Shown here piece by piece: positions 1-16,120 of a stretch of DNA of 64,000 nucleotides (the stretch's first letter is position 1; the number at the start of each line of letters is the position of its first letter). A program made the position numbers and the translations under genes. Source of the stretch: Carallia brachiata (lineage: Eukaryota > Streptophyta > Magnoliopsida > Malpighiales > Rhizophoraceae); contig JADCRB010000046.1 in the NCBI GenBank assembly GCA_021464245.1, forward strand, positions 968,662 to 1,032,661, given 5' to 3'. The notes below the pieces were generated by a model. It did not search any database. It saw only the letters and a list, made by a program, of their open reading frames with translations, and had not been told where the DNA came from.

Positions 1-3000
1 TGACAATCGTCATTCGTTTAGGGAGTTTTTAGAAACCGTGTCAATCCACTCTGTTAGGTTGGTTCTCGTCCTATTTGCACAAAGTCGTAATCGTTTATGA
101 TTTTAATTTGAAGGTATTTTTTTAACAAAAAAAAAATAGAGAATCAAATACAGTTAATTTTCTCGTAGTTTAATTATTTTGTGTTTTAATCCTGTAATTT
201 CAATTTAAGCAACAAATCTCTTTATATTTTTTAATTTTGACAATTAATTTTCTAACAATAATTTATTAAATTGATTAATAGAAATTAACCACAATTACAT
301 TGTTTTATGATTACAAAAACTTCATTATGTGTCAGATAAAAATTAATTATGAATATCGTTTCAAATATCTCTATATCCATATGTGTAGTACACTAAAAAT
401 AACAAAAACTATGAAGTAAATAATGAGAATGTAGTTTAAACACATGCCGAAATTCAATTTAAGAAATATGTAATATATTTTTTGATAGAGAAAAAAAATA
501 ACAATTACAAAACGATATAATTTTGATTAATTTCTATTAATTAATTTAACAAATTACCGGTAGAGAGTTAATTGCCAAAATTGAAAGGTATAAAAGAGTT
601 TATTGCCTAAATTGAAACCACAAGGGAGTAAAATATAAAATAACCAAACTATAGGGTAGTTAAATACATTTAACCCAAAAAAAGAAAATAAAAGTGCTCA
701 AAATGTATGTGGTCAAAATAACTTTAACCAACACCAATTTTTGGAGCGTGGATGTCCTCACTTAATTTTTTTATAAAGAGAACTTATTATTTAAATATTG
801 TTATATTTAAGTAGATCTTCTCTACTTTTAATTTTGATATTAACAAATATGAATCTCAACAACGCGTCCCGATATAAATTCCTATTTAGTTGATAAAAGG
901 CGACATAAAAAAAAACTTGAACTCAAGATAATGCAGAAAAACATGCATAAAATTACCAATTTGTGCGGGCATTTGATACAGCGCTTTGCTAGTTTAGTTA
1001 TGCGGCCACAAATAAAAGCTGCGACCAAGCCACAAAGGCTAAAACCAGTTTTTCTGAATAATCTCTTCCGACCTATTTAGAGTTGTCAGTATTAGATCAC
1101 CTTTAGGTCTTAATAGACTAAATTAGTGCCATATCCTTCAAAACCAAGTAATCTTAAAATCACAAGACTTTTCTAATACACATTGAACATTTGACAAAAG
1201 AACTAATACAGATGAATTGGGGAGTTAACAATTATTATGTGTTCTCGTGGTAGAACTGCGACTTTTAATTCTAAGTGAAGGGCTAAAAAATCTTGGTCCT
1301 CGGGGAAAAAAAAAATCTTATTTTGAGCTGCAGAATTGAATATGTTGAGAATGTTAATCCTTTATCAATCTGGGAAACAAACATCTTTCGACAAGGGTGG
1401 CAACGGTGGAGATGCCATTAAGATGTGATTGTCCACAACTAGCCATGGTTGGCAGCTGAGGTATACAGCCAAATTCCACGGATGTGCTTGGCTGGACATT
1501 TTAGGGTCTACAAGTGATGAGATACATGAAAGATCACAGGAAAAAAAAAAATTCATTTCTTGTTAATTTTTATATCAATGCACCGGCAAATACCCATATT
1601 GGTAAATTGATTAATAAATATAAGGATGCGAGTGGTCTACCCAACGTTCAAGCTTTTTGCGACTCCAAATGTCATCACTATGAATGGTAACAAATAAGAG
1701 TGGGTACGGCTTACAACTTATATAGGTAACAATAATGACAAATACGACTTTTTTTCGTTATGATTTATTAATAAGTATTAAAAATTATTAGGTCAAAGAT
1801 ATTTAAATTAAAAAACAGTTAAGATGAATAATAAAGTAAATTTATGTTTATTTTAATATTAAAATATATTTTTAAAAAAATATATAATATAATATAATCA
1901 TCTAAATTCTTTAGACTTCTTAAAGATGAATGTAATGCTCTTGGACAAAAACTGCGAGACACTGCCTTCTTCTCTTTTTGCTGACCAGAAAAAAAAAAAA
2001 AAGAAAATAATGACAAAGACTAGTTTTGAGAAACAGGTTTTTCAAACACCTTTCGACATTACCTGCCGCGGGACAAAAATGCAATTAGTCCCAGTATTGA
2101 AATTATCACATGTAATGATCATAACCTTGAAAAAGAACATATAAAACAATGATATTGTAATTAATTAAAACCCTACAGTATATGCTCGCAACTCCAAATA
2201 AAATATTAGTATCCATTTCTTTGATAAAATCTGGCCTGCAACGACATTTAAAACTAGTGAAAATGCACTTGGGAGAAATATGTTCATCTAACTTCAACTT
2301 GACAATCATTGTTACTTAATTAATAATCTTGTAATTATCGCAATATATTACTAAAATAAAACATTCAAAAGAAACATTAGACTGAAACTCAACGTATATT
2401 TGTTTCTAGTCATATTTATCTCAAAATACAAGCATGCACAAATAGGTCTTGATCGTAACAGAAATTAAGGTAAAAAATGATGAAAATTGTGGAATTTTCA
2501 TTTATGAACTGCAAGATATTTTATTAGCAAAATGAACACCAAAACTAAGTGTAGCCGGCAGGTTATCACAACTTCCATGAAGACACTAAGTACAAACAAA
2601 TAGAACATGACAGAGAAAAAAAAAAAAAAAGAAGAAGAACAAAATGGTGCACATAAGTTCTGACATCTTTCCTAGCCCCTTCTTGGTTCTAAATATATGT
2701 TGCTTTCTCGTGACCCAAAATTGTACAATATCAAAGCAATAATCTAAGTTTGGTGGAGGAGGAGCATATTCAACTATCATATAAAAGCAACGAACAAAAG
2801 AAAATCTAACTTGTGATGTTTACTAAGCTCAGTAATTATAGGATGATACATTTTCCCAATCCTTCTACGTCTCTTTGTCAGTTTACAAGTTGTTCCATAT
2901 ATTGAGAACTATGCTATTCTTCGTTTTTCTTTTTCTTTTTTTTCCTTTTGGAATAAAAATAATTTTAAAAATATTACCACTAGGAATCTTTTTTTATGGA

Positions 3001-4470
3001 ATGACCTAATGGACCCTTATTTTTTTATTTTATTTTTTTGACATTAAAAATAAAAAAATAAAGTAGTATCATACAATTTTATTAAAAAATTCTACGACTT
3101 TTTATCTAAAAAGTACAAAAATTTAAATAATTATAATGTATCTTATAATAAACGATAATATTATAAATTTAACTTTCCTATTTAACTTTAAAAAATTTTA
3201 AAACCAACCTCAAATTTCAAAACCCAAATCTATTGCCGACTAAACCACATGGTTGTTGGATCCTTATTAGCAATGAGTAGACATCAAAAAATAATATTAA
3301 ATATAATAAATAATAATAATAATAATAATAAGCACCTTATAGCCAACATGCCTTTCTGAATTGTCAGAGCAATAAATGAAGTAACAAACCAACACCAACA
3401 GAAAGAGTCAAATTTAATAAGAAAAAAAAAAAGAAATAACTGGAGCGTCAGAAATTTTTGTCTGAATTTTTTACCTGAATTATAACAATCTTATTACTTT
3501 TTTTTTTTTTGACAATTCTTTTACTTTTTATAGTTAAAAAATTTGTCTTCTTTTATTATTACAAAAAATAGAAGTATTGTCACAAAAAATAATAAGATTG
3601 TTGTAATTCGGGCAAATTCAGGCAAACAAATCGGATAAAAAATTTTGAGGATGTAATAGTGTGAAAAAAAAAAAAAAAAGAAGAAAGAGTCAAATTGAAG
3701 GCATGAAAGAAAGGCTATGGTCAATATGCTTGTCCCTGTGACCCTTATCCCTTGTTTCTCAGTCTCTCTCTTTCACGTGTCTTAGAAATGTTGCCTGGCA
3801 AGAATCACAACAACAAACGCAGCAGACACAAAATTTTGAAAAGCAAAGGAATGATACTAAACATATACATAAAAAATTAAATAAATAAAATAGGGAAAAG
3901 AGTCCATAACAGCATCAGCTGATGTTGTGATGGTCTGATCTATTGGGCCAGTGGCTTGGTAGTGGAGGGTAGAAAAGAATAGCGCAGCATTGTAGCTCTC
4001 ATGGTTAACAGCTCATTTTCATTCCTTTTCCCTCCATATTTATTTTTTCTTTTCTTTTTTCTCTTTTTCTTTTTCTTTCTCTACGCATGCATCTCTGGAA
4101 AAACCTTCCTTATGTAGGCTTTGTGTTGTGTTTGGCCTTAAAAAACAAAAGGTCTACTTTGCATTTTTGAGAAACTAAAGAAGAAAAAAAATTATATAAT
4201 ATAAACAAAATTAATTATAAAATTAACATGTGAAATTTAGACGATAAAAAATATATTAAATTTTTAAAAAATAAATAAATAATTTAATTAATTATATATC
4301 TCTTACTTAATATATAACGTAACTAAATAATCTTTCCCATTAAAAGAAATGGGTTCTTACACGCAACCCTGGATTTGGTGCTTTGGAGTGCCAAAATTCA
4401 ACAACAAAACGTGGCTGACCACATTTCAATGATACCCACATAACATGACAGACCATTAAGCCTTCCCACT
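1..4470. other. AT-rich intergenic region, no gene seen
   Basis: No open frame here resembles a known protein. The stretch is very AT-rich, with many A or T runs and a small (AAT)n tract near 3306-3331. A fold-back element lies at about 148-672 and is listed separately. The right end, from about 4470, probably holds the promoter or 5' leader of the DUF3527 gene. Confidence 0.6.
148..672. repeat. Fold-back (inverted repeat) element, MITE-like
   Basis: The left arm (about 148-293) and right arm (about 520-672) are imperfect reverse complements. A clear matching pair is the tract around 220-292 (attaattttgacaattaa type) against 520-590 read backwards. The outer arms around 170-215 and 600-665 match as well. 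The spacer has no coding potential. The arrangement suggests a non-autonomous DNA transposon remnant. The exact ends and any target duplication were not resolved. Confidence 0.5.
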
Positions 4471-5093
4471 ACTTTGTTGCAGTTAAGTTTCTCTCTCTCT
4501 ATCTCTCTTTCTAGGAAACTAGAACAGTGTCTGGAACAGTATTACTTTTTTCTGGGTCAAGGAGACATTGTGCTTGTGACCCAGTATTATTGCCAGACAA
4601 GGTGTTTTATAAGTGTTTTTATTGGTATCATAACCTTTTTCTGGAGTGCGAGCTGAGAATTAGTGGAAATTAAGAATTGCTTTGGAATGGCCTTTTCTTC
4701 TTGGATCCATTTCTTCTGGTGAGAAAAAGCTGGGTTCTTTCCATTTTTTTATATGGTATTAAAGTTGCTACTTTTCTTGCTCGTTTATTTCTTGGTATAT
4801 GATTTTGTTTAATTAGTGGCTTCATTTGTGATAGTTTAATAATGATTTCTTTTCTGGTTTGTTTTCTTAGGGGCATAAGAACAGACAAGTTGATTTTTTT
4901 CTGTTCTGTTTTTGAGTTTTGGTCTCAACTACTTTGATGTCCTTTCAGTTAAAGTTTGAGGATAGAAACTTCTTTAAGGCCACACAAAATGAAAACAAGG
5001 TGGTTGGGTTCAGTGGAGGGAAGTTGATGTTGAAGGAGGCTGAATTTATGTTGCGTTTGAGTCATTAATTTTGTTGAAAGTTTATGAGATTTA

Positions 5094-5098
<5 letters not shown>

Positions 5099-5138
<40 letters not shown>
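5099..5138. repeat. (TC)n microsatellite
   Basis: A run of about 20 TC dinucleotides with one interruption near 5128, lying in the presumed 5' leader or leader intron of the DUF3527 gene. Confidence 0.9.
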
Positions 5139-5776
5139 AATATAGTTTGGTTTAGTTTTGTTCAACACTTATAAAATACTTGTAAAGTTTATGTTTTTTG
5201 CTTCCAGGCAATGCCACAATTATTCTTTTACCAAAGAACAGGGATTTTTTGCCCCTTTTCCGCATGAATTTACGGATTGCTGATTTCCTGCGCTCCCAAA
5301 ATTGTTAAATTTTTTGGTACATCTTTTATTGCCTTAATTTCACTTACCAAATAAGGAACGAGGTAAAGTAAAATTACAAAGAAAAAATCAAGAAAGGAAA
5401 GTTCTTTAATGGTGGTTTTATGACCAAAGTGTGACAGCTCGAATATTTACTTATTTACCTGTTGTGGATGCATTTGGCTTTCTTTTTCAACGCCCTCTTC
5501 TCATCAAGTTTTTGACAATATGTATAGGTTTCTGTTTTTCTTTTGTTTGCCTTACTGTTACTGATTGTTGTAATTTTTACTGATTTAAGTATTTACATTC
5601 GGGAGTCTTGTTATACTTGCTTCTTTTTGCTATTGTTGATATTGATATTTCATAGCTTTTTTTCTGATTCCTTTTAGATGGTGACTTTTGTGGTGTTCAT
5701 ATCTATGAGTTGGACACAGAAGATAGAAAACGAACTTGTCTGCCATTAGCTTGCTTTACTGGAGCTAAGAAGCAGG

Positions 5777-8231
5777 ATGGACAAGAAACTTTTTGATTCT
5801 CAGAAAGATGGTGACCATATGGAGGATTCGTTGCATAGCTTGTGCAAGGACAAAGAATCATCCGGTGATAGTTGTTTAGATTGTTCTGAATCAAAATTGA
5901 AAAGGTTGGTGAGAAGAGTGAATTCACAACCGACTTTGATTTTAGAAGTCAAGCAATTACCACGCAGCAAAAGCTGTAGCAAGAATTCTTTGCTTCGAAG
6001 AATTCGTGTCTTTAACAGTTGGATTCCAAAGCATATGGAAACTGCAGATGAGAAATATCTCCGTCGTTGCCGTGAGCTTATTCATGTTACTGCTTCAAGG
6101 GCAACTCCGTGCAACCATTCTTTGAACTGGGGTTTGGGAAACATGAGCATTTTGTCTGAGGGCTTAGATCCAGGTCAAGTTTTCAGTGAAAGTACACGTA
6201 ATTTGCTTGGGATTGAATTTAACTGTCCGGTATCAGCTGGAACTGAGAGTGTCATTATCAGCACAGCAGGACGGTGGATTGTTGGTTCAATCATGTCTAA
6301 CAAGAGCATGGTGAATATACTGCATAGCCCTTTATTACAGCAATATGGTGCATTTAATGGGGATTCTAAGTTCAGAAAAGAGGGTTTCAATGATAAACAA
6401 GCAATATGCTATGATTTCATGAGCTCTCCTCGTGGGTTAAGTAATTATCCATCAAGCAAGCAAGTCAAGGAATCTCCACTTCTAGGAAGCCAGAAATGTG
6501 GACCTGATAGTTTGCATCAAAGATTTGTTTGTGCGTCAGGTACAAATTCTACCTGTTCTGATCATTCTGGCTCTTCTTCCTCCGGGACTGCTACTCAGGC
6601 AATGCTCCAGTGTTCGCGGAAGGGTGGGAGTCCGCATTTTGTTTTCTCTCTGGATGGTGAAAATGAGGTCTACATGGCCAACATGTTCAAACCTGGGTCA
6701 AGTGATGACAAGGCTTTAGAGTGCATATACTTTTTCATTCAACTGTGGATGGCCAGAGAGAACATCACGTTCATGGTAATGGTACTCACCTTGTTGGTAA
6801 GATGAACGTATCGACTTCTTTTACCTTCTGTCCCAAAAATTCTAGAATCATGGAGAGAGAATTTATTTTGTACGGTGGTAATAGAAACTTTGTGGGAGAT
6901 ACACAAACTCCAACCCATGACTTGAAGAAAAATAAGGGCCTGCCAAAAAAGGTGATGGATGTGTTCCGGATCAGTCAATCAATGAAGAAGAGAACTACAT
7001 CCAGATTTGGTGGATCAAGTTCCACACTTGAAAATAGTTCTTGGGAGTTACATGATGATATGAATAACCCTGTTGATGTGGCTTGTGGGTCCAATCTGTT
7101 AGAAAATCATCTTTCACCAAATCTGGAATCAGTTGCAGTTGTTGTGAAAGAACATCTGCCCAACATTCATCAGGATAAAGCTGGAGGTTGGGGCTTGAAG
7201 TTCCTCAAGAATATGGGACTGAAGCAAAAGACTGATACCATGGAATCCCCGGTACCTTCTACTTGCGATCGAGATACTTGTGATTGCTCAACAAGTATGA
7301 ATGTTATTGTTCCAGCTGGTCTTCATGGTGGCCCTATCACAAGAAATGGTGGCCCATCCAGTCTTGTTGAAAGATGGAGATCTGGCGGTGGCTGTGACTG
7401 TGGTGGCTGGGACTTAGGGTGCCCGCTAACAATTCTTCAATTCAGATCAAGCAAGAAAGAGCTTTCATCCCAAGCAGATGCCCCAAATGATTGCAAGCTC
7501 ACTGAGTTTTTCAAACAGGTATGTCATTGCCATTCCCTGTTTTCATGAGTTATTAGTTGCATGGAAATATTGCTTGTGCTATGGGTGTAATCCTTGGAAA
7601 CTAATGCAATTTACTCTCATAATTTTTCCTTAAAAATTTGTGGCTTATGAGGAAGCTCAGATTCTTTGGCTCTCTTGCTATTCATGATTAAAGTCTTGTA
7701 TGATCTTCATAGCTACTGCATTACTAAGCCAATTTCTCGTATGATCTTCATAGCTACTGTTTCACTTAACCAATTTCTCATTATTTATTAAATTGCGCCA
7801 AAAAGAGAAATAACTTACTAGCTTCAATTTTTAGATGTTTGGTTGTTCCATCGCCAATTCATGACAGTAACATGGATGGTTAACTTCTCTAGTCATCAAT
7901 ACTCATCATACTACACTCTAAGCATTTTACTAGTTATGGGAGAAGTTCGATGTCATTTTCATACATTTTAGTTGCTGCTAAATAAATCTTCCCACAGTTG
8001 TGCTTCTGAGCAAACATTCACTTGAATTGATGATGGCATAATGACTATCCAACTTCATATTTTCAGGGTTCAGAGGATCTTATTGCCCCCTTGAGGATGG
8101 TCAATGTCCGTGATGGCTATTATTTTGTTCATTTTCAGTCAACATTGTCAGCTTTACAGTCTTTCTCAATTGCAGTTGCATTTATTCATAGCCAGAACCC
8201 CACTTTGCAGCCAATCGTGTACAGGAGCTAA
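5777..8231 (+). CDS. DUF3527 domain protein, reading frame broken once
   Basis: A plant-specific protein of unknown function with a C-terminal DUF3527 domain, about 635 residues once the frame break is allowed for. Exon 1 is 5777-7518. Exon 2 is 8067-8231, after an intron starting gtatgt and ending tttcag, phase 0. Family marks are the motif CDCGGWDLGCPL near 7397-7432, the segment FFKQGSEDL spanning the splice junction, and the end PIVYRS. The N-terminal half is polar and serine-rich. The frame shifts at the T5 run at 6731-6735: the upstream frame reads ...ECIYFF and the family-like continuation HSTVDGQ lies in the next frame. One missing T explains this. Nothing else in the gene is damaged, so a consensus error is more likely than a pseudogene. 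The start at 5777 is the first ATG of the conserved frame; an upstream ATG at 5678 opens a 23-codon frame in the leader. Confidence 0.8.
7698..7779. repeat. Tandem duplication, about 41 bp x 2, in the DUF3527 intron
   Basis: The unit gtatgatcttcatagctact followed by a diverged tail ending in ccaatttctc occurs twice, head to tail, at 7698-7738 and 7739-7779. It lies inside the only coding intron (7519-8066). Confidence 0.8.
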
Positions 8232-9195
8232 AGTAGCAGGATTCAGGGTTGGTTTATGTTATTGTTATAACTCTCACTGTATCACAGCACTCCATTAGTC
8301 AAAACTAAATGATTTATACACCGATTGAAATGTTAATTTCCGTTTCTTTTACTGTCTTTATTTTATTTTGCAACATACTCTCTCTGTATCTTGGGCTTGT
8401 TTGTTCTGGCTAGTGATTTGGATTAGTTATTGTTTTAACTTAGGATAAGAAGCTTCTGTAATCTGCTATGTTTTTGTTGAATGTAAGGTTTCTTTTGATG
8501 AACAAGGTTACAATTATTTGACTGAGAACTTGAACTAAATTATCCTCGCATTCATTAATCTTTGTCTTAGGATATAATTGTGTTTCAGATCAATGGAAAT
8601 GAGATTCATGCAAGAAGAGAGTATGAAGCTCATGTTCTCATAAAGTTATTAAATTTGCAACTGGTAGAATAAGGTTTGGGAAAAAATAAAAATAGTTAAG
8701 AAGCAGGACACAGAGTTATCCGTCAAGGGAACCTAGGTGCTTAAAACAAGCAGTATTGATGGTAAGCTTGTTGATAACTGCAAAGTCTACTACTTTAGCT
8801 GATCGCAGATGGCTCCACACGGATAAATGATTCAGGCTTCCACTGTGCTCCACTCAAATTGGCCGCATGGCATCAGTCCATGACTTCACTTTCAGGAGAA
8901 CTCTTTGAAATAACAAATGGAGACTATACAACTCATTACGGAGCTTAATTATTTTCAGGGAAAAACGTAATATGAGTTTTCTTTTTGTCATAATTTCTTT
9001 CTACTGCAGAGAAAAGCGGGAGCAAGGCATCTCAATTCGGAGTTTGGAAGAACTGCCAGAGTGTCCCAATTTAATTTACATTCTACGCATACCGCCAGAG
9101 TGTACCAAGTTTTACGGTAAGCACAAAACTGTTTACTTCTTCTCCAGGCTTTTCAAAATTGTGATGCTGTTCATTATTCGGCTCCGGCTAGTCTA

Positions 9196-9309
9196 GTTTG
9201 GAGAGGTAAGATTGTGCCGGCAGTCCTCCTGCTTGGCAAAAGCCCATTGCTACTATTTGAACCCATGACCTTTTAGGACACAATGTAACCTAACTATTGC
9301 TCCAAGTCC
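9196..9309 (-). mobile_element. SINE-like element (Au-SINE type)
   Basis: Read on the minus strand, 9255-9270 gives GGTCATGGGTTCAAAT, a good RNA polymerase III B-box. It is followed by a stretch reading gggcttttgccaagcagg and then cacaatcttacctctcc, which resembles the downstream body of plant Au SINEs as I remember it. No target duplication was identified. Confidence 0.5.
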
Positions 9310-11881
9310 CTTCCATCAAATGTGCTTCAAAATGATAAAAGCAGAAAACTTGTGATGTACTGTCTGTACATTTTCATTCTGTTTGAACATTTGGTGATGT
9401 TTTCTGGGCCATGCTAGAAGATGTGCGCGAAGTACATGATAAATGGATGCTATATTGCTTGGTTTGAAGAACTTCTATCTGTACATTGGAATCTCTGATG
9501 TTTCTTTCTTCATTGTGAGCAGGACTTTTTACGCAACATGTAGTGACTTTCACAGTATTTTGATGCACACACTAGCGGAAGATTGGACATTGCATTCTTC
9601 TGCTTCAATTTGAGAAGGTGGGGTCAATTATTAAAGGCTGCAATATGTGTGAAAACGAAATTTGATCAAAATAATGGACTCATCTGCTCTGCTTCAATTC
9701 CACGCTTCCATCTCGTAGGCCAAAGGTAGAATGTCAACTGATAAGATGGCATGAACTGCCTTACACGAGAAGAGTCATGTTGTCACTGTCTTCTTCCTCT
9801 TGGAGCTTTGTGTAAAAGAAAGTAATGTTGTGGCGAGAAACGGAGAAGTATTGCTTAAAGGTTGCATTTGATATTTCTCTTCTCTCACTGTTGTGTCCAC
9901 GTTACATCTAGTTCATTTATGTCCACACTGGTGAAGTTGATACAACTTGTGATAACGAAAATCTTATCCAGTGAGATTCATAACTTTCCGTTGAATTAAA
10001 GAGATCACCCCCCACAGAGACTAAAACAAGTGTTAGATTTAAAGATGGTGTTAAAGATTATAAATTAACTTATGATACACTTTACTAGACTTAGTTCGAC
10101 ACGTTTTTGGTTAAAAATTTAGAATTTTATTTTCAAGATCTTGGATTTTAATCTTGAAGAAGGGGGTTTGAGGTAGTGACAAACCATTGATCTTTTCAAT
10201 AGGTTACAAAAAAAAAAAAAAAAAAGAAAAGAGTGAGAGTGAGATTAACTTATTTTCTAGTACGCCAAAAAAAAAAACAAACAAATGATACGTGTACTAA
10301 AGTTGTATGTTAAACAGTATATATTCTTGTTATTATAATTTTTTTTTGTACTATTTAAAAAAAAAATTTTTGAAGGAAAGATTTTTTTTGAAACGAAGTT
10401 CATATAATAGAGATATTTTATATTTTAAGGTAATATTTATTTAAATTTAAATTTAAATTTTATAAATAAATAAAAAGAGAAAAAATTAATAAAATATAAA
10501 ATGGGTAGAAGTACTGATCTAAAAAAAAGCTCGCCTGTACTTGGAAAAAAAAAAAAAAAAACAGAGATTAAAATGTTCAACCAGCCCATGAAAAAGGGAA
10601 AAAATAACTTTGAACTTCTATTGGATTAGGCCTGGCTGCAGCAAAACTTGGCCCAAATGGAAGTCAATAATCACTGATCTAGAAAATGATTAGTATGGAG
10701 GTGTTAGGCTTAAATTTTAGAGTGATTCATTTGTTTTAAAATTTTAAAAAGTAAATGAGAGAGTGTCTGGTAAATTTTTTTAAAAAATACTGATTGTTAA
10801 AAGAAGCCCACTCAGCAACTAATATAAAAAGTAAGTTAATGTTATTTTTCAAATTTATCAGCTATTGATAAATTTTATTTGTATAAAAATACCTCCACTC
10901 TTTTTCATCTAGAAAAAGTTTGGCATCCATACGTTATCAGTCATATTTGGTGTATATATATATTGTGACCGTTTTATTCATTTTTGTAATAAAATTAATA
11001 AAATATAATACAAAAAATTAACACGTAATTTTTTATCACAAAAATAATAAATATTATTAAAAAATAATTAAATTCATTACAAAAATATTTTATATATATA
11101 TATATATATATAATCTATATACAAAATATATATACAAAACTGAACTCTTTTTATTTTTCCTACCATCCGCTTAATTTGAGCGGCCATATCTTTATGAAGT
11201 CCATGCCCAATAACATCGCGGTCATCCTGCTGTCACTCACCACCACCCTTGTCCAAAGTGTTCCAACTGAACAATCCAGCTCACACGTGTTGCGCATGTG
11301 TGCAGAAAAATAATTAAATAATCGATAATAATTGAAAAAAAAAAAGAAGAAAAGAGGCAAAGAGGGGAGCGCAACAAAAGCATAAAAAATATAATAAAAA
11401 GAACATTTGCAGCAAATTTAATTTATTGTAATAAAATTAAAATAAATGTATAAAATAATTATTTTATTATTTAAACAATAAACATTAAATATCAATTTAA
11501 TTAATATTATAATTTTATTTAAATAATCAATAATTAATAATAAAAATCAGTTATTAGAAACAGTAACAATAATAAATAACAAGTAAAGCAAACATGCCCT
11601 ATGTCCTTTAATGAACAATTTAGTGATTAAAACTCAAATTTTTGTTCAAATCTTAGGTAGTAAGAAATGAGATTTAAGGGAAAAAAAAACTATTCTCATT
11701 GTGTAACTCATAATCTGATAAATCTTTAAATGGATAAAAAAAGAAAATGATTATTATGAAAATTTTAAACATTTAAAAAAAAGAAACTCCTTAAATTCAT
11801 TTTTAGGAGAGCATATATTTTGAAATTATTTTTTGCTACAAAAAATATATTTTTCTTTAAGTTATTAATTATAATTGAAAC

Positions 11882-12172
11882 TTATAGTGTGTTTAAACTG
11901 ATAGAAGTGGTGAGAAAGTAAATAAATAGAAAATAATACAGTAATAATGATATTATGATTGATAAAAAATGATGAAAAAAATGATTAGAAAATTGTGAGA
12001 AAAAAATAAATAGTAATTTATGAAAGAAAAAGTAAAATTAATTGTTTAGATTGATGAAAAATGAATGAAAAAAATATAAAAAAATAATACAATAATAATA
12101 ATATTTTTAATTTTAATTTTAATTTTAATTTTTTTTTCTATCCAAATTCCTTCAATATAAACACAACATTAA
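11882..12172. mobile_element. MITE-like element upstream of RPL23
   Basis: The left end (about agtgtgtttaaactgatag) and the right end read backwards (about tgttgtgtttatattgaagg) form imperfect terminal inverted repeats around an AT-rich, non-coding body of about 290 bp. It ends some 100 bp upstream of the RPL23 promoter motifs. Confidence 0.35.
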
Positions 12173-12275
12173 TTTCGAGAACTTATGAAGAGAAGACAGA
12201 TTATTTCTGCGGTAGACAAAAAAGCGCCGTGGAGCGGGAAGATGCCAAATTCCAATAGTTGGACAATTATCGTTA

Positions 12276-12435
12276 TGGGCCGAAAAGTAAGGCGCATAAA
12301 AGGGCCCAATAAACCAATTGCGCCGTTACGGTGTAATTACACAGATAGACCAGGGACCGAAATGGAAAAAAATTAAAACCATAAAAAAAACCTACACAAC
12401 AAACAAAACCCTAGATTCAAAGCCGCCTATATAAA
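12276..12435 (+). promoter_or_regulatory. RPL23 promoter: site II motifs, telo-box, TATA box
   Basis: TGGGCC at 12276-12281 and GGCCCA at 12303-12308 are site II-type elements. AAACCCTA at 12406-12413 is a telo-box. TATATAAA at 12428-12435 is a TATA box about 50 bp before the start codon. Site II plus telo-box is the classic combination in plant ribosomal protein genes, linking them to growth and cell division. The leader must be very short. Confidence 0.8.
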
Positions 12436-12484
12436 CCCCCAAAACGCTGACCACAACCGTCCGTCTTCCCTTCTGCAATCGAAA

Positions 12485-15504
<3,020 letters not shown>

Positions 15505-16120
15505 AAGTGTTTTGCGCTCCCGTTGTTCCTCTTCTTTTGGAAGCCTTATCATGGTTCATTTCCAATAGATTTTTTGTAGGTTTTATTTTGAACTAAGATC
15601 AATCAATGCTATTCGAGATCAAAAATGTTATGCGAGGATAAGGATAATTGTTGTTTTGATTGCATTGGCATTCTGAATTTACGACATTTTTATAGCTTTA
15701 CGTCGCTTGCTTTTGACGCATTTTTGCATTTTAATGTAATTTTCGTCATTAACGTATTGTTTTCATGGATAATGGAAATACGAAATGGATTAAGCTTTAG
15801 GCACACTAGTAGGAGCTTTGTGATAGTAAGGCATCAGAATCCTGTTATAATGTTGAAAGAGCAACAATTGATATAAATTTTGATAGGCAAATGTCTAAAT
15901 ATTAAAGCATGATAAAGACAGGAAAATTGGTAAATATTAAAGCATAGCAAAGACATTAACCGGTTTTTGATGCTAAGTTGCTAGCGCGAGGCTAGTTGGT
16001 CGACTAATTCCTCTGCAGAGAATAGCAGACCACTTCCTAAACTTATAGAAATTGTAGTTGGTACATTAAAACTGGATGGCAGATCATTCTGTTATTCTTA
16101 TACCACGGCTAGTGCTACAA
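15505..16120. other. Convergent intergenic gap between RPL23 and caleosin
   Basis: This holds the two 3' UTRs. No open frame of note was seen, and no repeat. Confidence 0.6.

Larger units (their letters stand above)
8232..12180. other. Downstream flank and intergenic region without a gene
   Basis: The left part, to about 9900, is less AT-rich and may include the 3' UTR of the DUF3527 transcript. No open frame is family-like. The right part (10000-12180) is extremely AT-rich, with poly(A) runs and a (TA)n tract at 11092-11112. It holds a SINE-like element at 9196-9309 and a MITE-like element at 11882-12172, both listed separately. Confidence 0.55.
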
